Source of the DNA: Pseudomonas protegens CHA0
GTDB taxonomy: Bacteria; Pseudomonadota; Gammaproteobacteria; Pseudomonadales; Pseudomonadaceae
Assembly (NCBI RefSeq): GCF_000397205.1
Contig: NC_021237.1
Coordinates: forward strand, 3,659,001-3,723,000
DNA: 64,000 nucleotides
Direction: 5' to 3'
The position numbers and the translations under genes are program-made. Below, piece after piece: positions 59,785 through 64,000 of this stretch; within the stretch, counting starts at the first letter, position 1; each line of letters begins with the position of its first letter. Below the pieces are notes generated by a model. That model was given only the letters and a program-made list of their open reading frames with translations, was not told the DNA's origin and searched no databases.

Positions 59785-62040
59785 TCATGCCTTGATGCAA
59801 TCGACGGTGTACTGGCGCCCGTCGCCCAGATCGTCATGCTGCAGCCCGTGCACATCGGCGACAAACCCCGGGAAGCTGCTGTCAAAGGCCCGGGCGAAGG
59901 CCAGGTAATCGATGATCGAACGGGTGGAATCGGTGAAACGCTCGCCCGGCATGATCAGCGGAATGCCCGGCGGATAGGGCACCAGCATCACCGCAGCGAT
60001 ACGCCCCTGCAACTGATCGATGGAAACCGCCTCGACCTCGCCCCGCACCAGATGGTCATAGGCATCGGCAGGCTTCATGGCCACCTCCGGCAGCACCGTG
60101 TACATGCGCTTGAGGTGCTTGGCCGTGGCGTTGCTGCGGTAGCAGGCGTGCAACTGGTCGCACAGGTCCTGCAGGCCCATGCCCTGGTAGCGCTGCGGGT
60201 CCTGCCCGGCCACGCTGGGCAGGCAGCTGGCCAGGCTGACATTGGCGTCGTAGTTGCGCTTGAACTCCAGCAGTTCGGTGAGCAGCGTGCTCCACTTGCC
60301 CTTGGTGATGCCCATGGAGAACAGCACCAGGAACGAATAGAGCCCGGTCTTTTCCACCACCAGCCCGCGCTCCCAGAGAAACTTGCTGACCACCGCCGCC
60401 GGGATCCCGTGCTCGCTCAGGGCGCCGCCCGCGGTCAGGCCGGGCATGACCAGGGTCACCTTGATCGGGTCCAGCAGCACATAGTCATCGGTGACCCCGG
60501 CAAAACCGTGCCACTCGCCCTCAGGTTCCAGCAGCCAGTCCTCGGTGCGCACCTGGTCGATGCCCTCGACCCGCTCCGGTTGCCACACCGAGAACCACCA
60601 GTCATCGGCGGCGATGTTCTGCCGCAGGTTGGCCAGGGCCCGGCGAAAGCTCAGGGCCTCGTCGAACATTTCCTGCAGCAGCGAGCGCCCTGCCGGCCCT
60701 TCCATCATCGCCGAAGCCACGTCCAGCGAGGCGATGATGCTGTACTGCGGCGAGGTGGAGATATGCATCATGAAGGCTTCGTTGAAGCGGTCGCGGTCCA
60801 GTTGCCGGGCGCCGCCATCCTGCACGTGAATCATCGAGGCCTGGCTGAAGGCCGCCAGCAGCTTGTGGGTGGAATGGGTGGTGAACACCAGCGGGCTGTC
60901 GGCGCTGCGGGACGTGCCCATGCCGTAGCGCCCGGCGAAGAACTCATGAAAGGCCGCATAGGCGTACCAGGCTTCGTCGAAGTGCAGCACCTCGACACTG
61001 TTGCCCAGGCTCTGCTTGATCAGCTCGGCGTTGTAGCACAGGCCGTCATAAGTGGAGTTGGTGACCACCGCCAGCTTGACCCTGGGCGGCCGGCCGCGGG
61101 TCAGCGGGCTGGCATCGATCTTGGCCTGGATCGACTCGGCGCTGAACTCGCTCAGGGGAATCGGCCCGATGATCCCCAGTTCGTTGCGCTCCGGGCACAG
61201 GTACAGGGGAATGGCCCCGGTCATGATGATCGAGTGCAGCACCGACTTGTGGCAGTTGCGGTCCACCAGCACCAGGTCATCGCGACCGACCATGGAATGC
61301 CAGACGATCTTGTTGGCGGTGGAGGTGCCATTGATCACGAAAAAGGTGTGATCGGCGCCAAAGTTGCGCGCGGCACGGGCCTCGGCTTCCGCCAGCGGGC
61401 CGGTGTGATCCAGCAGCGACCCCAGCTCCGGGACCGACACCGACAGGTCCGAACGCAAGGTGTTCTCGCCAAAGAACTGGTGAAACGCCTGCCCCACCGG
61501 GCTCTTGCGATAGGCCACGCCACCGCCGTGCCCCGGGGTGTGCCAGGAATAGTTGGAGTCGGCGGTGTGCTGTACCAGGGCCTTGAAGAACGGTGGCAGC
61601 AAGCCATCCAGGTAGCCCCGCGCGGCCCGGGCCACTTGCCGGGCCAGGAACGGCACCGTGTCCTCGAACAGGTAGAGAATGCCCCGCAGCTGGTTGAGTT
61701 CGCTCATGGCGTCGGCGGGGGCGTTTTCCAGGGTCACCTGCTCGCCCAGGGCAAAGATCGGCAGCAGCGGCGCACGTACCCGCGCCAGGCGGATCAGTTC
61801 CACCATGTTCTGCAACAGGTGCTTGTTTTCCCCGGCCCCTTCGGCGGCGATCAACATGCAGGCCAGGCCGTGATGGGTCGAAGCCACCAGCCGCCCTTCG
61901 GCATAGTCCACCGCGGAAAAGATGCTGAACCCGTCCTTTTCCAGTTCCCGGGCGATCCCCCTGACCCGGTCCCCCGCGACCGTATCGGCCTTGATGTCGC
62001 GATGCACGATCAGGATCGGAAACTGCAGGTCTTTATACAT
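59785..62040 (-). CDS. ldcA: Lysine decarboxylase (LdcA-like, PLP fold type I)
   Basis: 751 residues, the same length as P. aeruginosa LdcA and close to it in sequence: GFSIFSAVDYAEGRLVASTHHGLA, SNYSWHTPGHGGGVAYRKSPVGQAF, FVINGTSTANKIVWHSM and LHFDEAWYAYAAFHEF; the PLP lysine is in TTHSTHKLLAAFSQ. It decarboxylates lysine to cadaverine in lysine catabolism; Pseudomonas LdcA also links to arginine regulation. The start MYKDLQFPIL is canonical. The GNAT gene follows with an ATGA-type overlap. Confidence 0.93.
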   Translation of the reverse strand: MYKDLQFPILIVHRDIKADTVAGDRVRGIARELEKDGFSIFSAVDYAEGRLVASTHHGLACMLIAAEGAGENKHLLQNMVELIRLARVRAPLLPIFALGEQVTLENAPADAMSELNQLRGILYLFEDTVPFLARQVARAARGYLDGLLPPFFKALVQHTADSNYSWHTPGHGGGVAYRKSPVGQAFHQFFGENTLRSDLSVSVPELGSLLDHTGPLAEAEARAARNFGADHTFFVINGTSTANKIVWHSMVGRDDLVLVDRNCHKSVLHSIIMTGAIPLYLCPERNELGIIGPIPLSEFSAESIQAKIDASPLTRGRPPRVKLAVVTNSTYDGLCYNAELIKQSLGNSVEVLHFDEAWYAYAAFHEFFAGRYGMGTSRSADSPLVFTTHSTHKLLAAFSQASMIHVQDGGARQLDRDRFNEAFMMHISTSPQYSIIASLDVASAMMEGPAGRSLLQEMFDEALSFRRALANLRQNIAADDWWFSVWQPERVEGIDQVRTEDWLLEPEGEWHGFAGVTDDYVLLDPIKVTLVMPGLTAGGALSEHGIPAAVVSKFLWERGLVVEKTGLYSFLVLFSMGITKGKWSTLLTELLEFKRNYDANVSLASCLPSVAGQDPQRYQGMGLQDLCDQLHACYRSNATAKHLKRMYTVLPEVAMKPADAYDHLVRGEVEAVSIDQLQGRIAAVMLVPYPPGIPLIMPGERFTDSTRSIIDYLAFARAFDSSFPGFVADVHGLQHDDLGDGRQYTVDCIKA

Positions 62041-62185
62041 GGGGCTCAGTGTCCTGAAACGGCGGGCAGGCCCCGCCAATCAACTCAGGGTAGAAGCTGC
62101 GCACGCTTCGTGTCACCCCAGGCATGGGCTGGGTGTAACAAAACGTCGCTCTGGAACAATTGCCGGTCCATTCCCAGCCACGCCT

Positions 62186-62318
62186 GTAGCCGCTGCTGGG
62201 CCTGCGAAGCTGCGAAAAGGAACGAAGGGCCTTGCCGGCGATCTCCCGCCAGGCCCCTGCGGCCCTGAATATCGCGGCACCTCCTACGGCGCCGTTCGCC
62301 GCCTGCGGCAGCGGCCAC
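62186..62318. repeat. Type B repeat element (divergent copy)
   Basis: GTAGCCGCTGCTGGGCCTGC at 62186 and GGCAGCGGCCAC at 62307-62318 bound the element; the interior (GCTGCGAAAAGG) resembles the copy at 4126. It fills most of the ldcA-dnaQ gap. No terminator was confirmed. Confidence 0.7.
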
Positions 62319-62327
62319 AGCAAAGGC

Positions 62328-63077
62328 TTACTGCTGGGTTTCGAGCAACTGGGTCCAGAGCGCCGGGGCACCGGCGGACTTGGCGATGATTTCCAGGCGC
62401 ACCTGGTGCTCGGCCAGTTCGGCCTCGCTGGCCTGGATGATCCGCCCGCGCGGGCGATCGGCCGGCAAGCGGCGGATTTCCGAAGCCTGGCCGGCCCCCT
62501 CGCCAGAGCCGTTGCCGTCCGAGGCATTGCCAGCCAGGGACAGGCTGGTCTGGCCACCGGTCATGGTCAGGTAGACGTCGGCCAGGATCTCCGAGTCGAG
62601 CAAGGCGCCGTGCAGTTCACGGCCGGAGTTGTCGACGCCGTAGCGTTTGCACAGGGCGTCGAGGCTGTTGCGCTGCCCCGGGTGCCGCTCGCGGGCCATC
62701 ATCAGGGTGTCGAGGATGGTGCAGTGCTGGGTGATGTCGGCCCGTTCGTGCTGGCCCATCAAGGCGAATTCGTTGTTGATGAAGCCAACGTCGAACGCCG
62801 CGTTGTGAATGATCAGCTGCGCGCCCTGGATGAAGTCGAAGAACTCGTCGGCGACTTCGGCGAAACGCGGCTTGCCCACCAGGAATTCGTTGGTGATGCC
62901 GTGGACGCCGATGGCGCCCTCATCGCTCTCGCGATCCGGTTGCAGGTAAACGTGGAAGTGCCGGCCGGTCAGGCGCCGACCGATCAACTCGACGCAACCG
63001 ATTTCAATGATCCGGTGGCCGTCGGTCACCGGCATGCCGGTGGTTTCGGTATCGAGTACAACAGATCTGTTGGCCAT
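62328..63077 (-). CDS. dnaQ: DNA polymerase III epsilon subunit (3'-5' proofreading exonuclease)
   Basis: 249 residues. Exo I: VLDTETTG (Asp9, Glu11); Exo II: HNAAFDVGF; Exo III: HGALLDSEILADVYL. This is the DEDDh family. It proofreads replication as part of the core polymerase. A C-terminal polymerase-binding tail follows. It is transcribed leftward; rnhA, its usual neighbour, is not in the window. Confidence 0.95.
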   Translation of the reverse strand: MANRSVVLDTETTGMPVTDGHRIIEIGCVELIGRRLTGRHFHVYLQPDRESDEGAIGVHGITNEFLVGKPRFAEVADEFFDFIQGAQLIIHNAAFDVGFINNEFALMGQHERADITQHCTILDTLMMARERHPGQRNSLDALCKRYGVDNSGRELHGALLDSEILADVYLTMTGGQTSLSLAGNASDGNGSGEGAGQASEIRRLPADRPRGRIIQASEAELAEHQVRLEIIAKSAGAPALWTQLLETQQ

Positions 63078-63273
63078 CAGGGGTCAGTTCTCAACGGTGG
63101 AAGTGTTTCAAAGCGCGGGATTTTAGCACGCTCTGACGGCAGGACACCCATGGCGGATTCATCAGCCCCCAGCCTGTGCAGTTTTTAACAATCCTTAGCA
63201 AAGCTGCTGCAGTTCGCTGCAACGCAAAGCGCTAGGGTGCCCGACGATATTTTCCGCCGGACCCAGCCCTGCC

Positions 63274-63597
63274 ATGACCCCCAGCAAAACCCGACTGGCC
63301 TGCGCGCTCTGCGCCTGCCTGTGCGCCGACCTCGTCCAGGCCAGCGCCCTGGTGATCAGCACCGACATCAGCATGAGCCTGACCCTGAGCTCAACCGAGG
63401 GCAGCTCCAAAGCCAGCAGCTCATTCAAGGACGACAAACTTGTGCTCGCCGCCCAGAGCGATGCCGCGGCCTTCGTGGCCAGCGCCGGCGAGATCCGTGG
63501 CGCCCGGTTGGAAGCCGCTCTGATGCACATTCGCCAGGAGCTCGGCGCCCCGCCCTGTAGCGACCTGCAACTGGCCAGCGCCATGCTTGCGCTCTGA
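63274..63597 (+). CDS. DUF2388 (TIGR02448) small exported protein
   Basis: 107 residues with a signal peptide (ACALCACLCADLVQASA). The mature part (TDISMSLTLSSTEGSS, DDKLVLAAQSDAAAFVASAGEIRGARLEAAL) is typical of DUF2388, a short Pseudomonas-rich family of unknown function. The many Ser/Thr residues and Cys in PPCSDLQLASAML are conserved in the family. The ATG is at 63274 with weak upstream Shine-Dalgarno; the divergent dnaQ start is 196 bases away. Confidence 0.85.
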   Translation: MTPSKTRLACALCACLCADLVQASALVISTDISMSLTLSSTEGSSKASSSFKDDKLVLAAQSDAAAFVASAGEIRGARLEAALMHIRQELGAPPCSDLQLASAMLAL

Positions 63598-63743
63598 GCC
63601 CCCAGGCGCATCCGCAGCTAATTCATCGCGCGCCCCAGCCGTTTCTTTATGCGAACAAGGCTATTGCGTTACCGTGCGGCCTCACCCTGGCGCGCGGGTG
63701 CTGATACCCGGCGTTGCACTCACCCCACAGGAACCGCCCTCCC

Positions 63744-64000
63744 ATGCTCAAGACTCGACAGATGCTCCCACTGCTGCTGGCCTTGGCCTGCATCAGTGGC
63801 TGCTCTTCCCTTGCGCACACCGACAGCGACAGCCAACAACGGCCGCTGATCGTTGCCCATCGCGGCGGCGCCGCGGACTTTCCCGAGAACACCCTGCTGG
63901 CCATCGACAACGCCCTGCGCAATAACGTCGACATGCTCTGGCTGACGGTGCAGCTCAGCCGCGATGGCGTACCGGTGCTGTACCGACCGGCCGACCTGAG
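63744..64000 (+). CDS. GDPD-family lipoprotein, N-terminal part with altered metal motif
   Basis: The first 85 residues of a glycerophosphodiester phosphodiesterase-family protein; the 3' part is outside the window. Lipobox in LALACISGC marks a lipoprotein. It has the TIM-barrel opening LIVAHRGGAADFPENTLLAI with the catalytic His-Arg. The metal motif, normally ELDVQLT(R/K)DG, reads LWLTVQLSRDG, and the later HD reads YR, so both metal-binding acid residues and a catalytic His appear lost. ACAGGAA lies upstream of the ATG. Confidence 0.85.
   Translation, partial: MLKTRQMLPLLLALACISGCSSLAHTDSDSQQRPLIVAHRGGAADFPENTLLAIDNALRNNVDMLWLTVQLSRDGVPVLYRPADL

Noticed and set aside
59836..62268. Open frame of 810 codons on the plus strand
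   Set aside because: Antisense to ldcA; an artefact of third-position GC bias.
1..64000. tRNA, rRNA, insertion sequences, prophage genes and riboswitches
   Set aside because: Looked for while reading both strands; no cloverleaf, transposase, integrase or aptamer-like element was recognised. This is a visual judgement, not a search.

Overview
The window is a gene-dense, GC-rich piece of a Pseudomonas chromosome. It most likely comes from the P. fluorescens group, near P. protegens or P. chlororaphis. That rests on protein signatures (LdcA, ChrR, PepN, SfnG/SfnB, DUF2388), on strong G/C bias at codon third positions, and above all on many copies of the Pseudomonas REP sequence (GTAGGAGC(T/C)GGCTTGCC and its inverse). 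The species is inferred, not proven. I saw no tRNA, rRNA, insertion sequence, prophage or CRISPR array.

Layout. 1-1.6 kb: end of a tripartite RND efflux operon. 1.9-4 kb: a bestrophin-family protein and a TPR protein. 4.4-14.7 kb: a signalling island with a double-domain KaiC-like ATPase, a hybrid histidine kinase with a degenerate N-terminal receiver, two single-domain response regulators, a receiver-kinase, stand-alone CheB and CheR, and a 1164-residue CHASE3-GAF kinase with three receivers. 14.8-17.2 kb: a glycosyltransferase and an AraC regulator. 17.5-21.8 kb: an EfeUOB-type iron uptake operon with an extra EfeM/imelysin-like protein behind a Fur-box-like site. 22-25 kb: an MFS exporter and phosphatidylserine synthase. 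25.2-30.3 kb: a TetR/DUF1348 pair, divergent sfnG/sfnB-like sulfone genes with two sigma-54-type promoters, and a TauE/SafE exporter.

30.2-34 kb: NudC, a dienoyl-CoA isomerase-like crotonase and a methyltransferase. 33-39.5 kb: an RstA/RstB-like two-component system divergent from an RND pump. 39.5-42.2 kb: small secreted or membrane proteins and a lactonase-like propeller protein. 42.4-48 kb: an RND/MMPL exporter with a YCF48-like partner, and a SulP transporter. 48-55.7 kb: the nadK-phosphoesterase-rhomboid-YeaC-DUF2797-pepN run and a divergent DUF1853 gene. 55.8-64 kb: arsB, chrR, a LysR regulator, GNAT, ldcA, dnaQ, DUF2388, and a truncated GDPD-family lipoprotein gene whose metal-binding motif looks altered.

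The best candidate for an undescribed system is the KaiC-CheB-CheR-multikinase island: it has no KaiA/KaiB, CheA, CheW or chemoreceptor. Other notable points are four genes whose TAG stop codon lies inside a REP-type repeat, a second repeat family bounded by GTAGCCGCTGC, and the paired sigma-54 promoters between sfnG and sfnB. All functions are inferred by reading the sequence; no database search was run.
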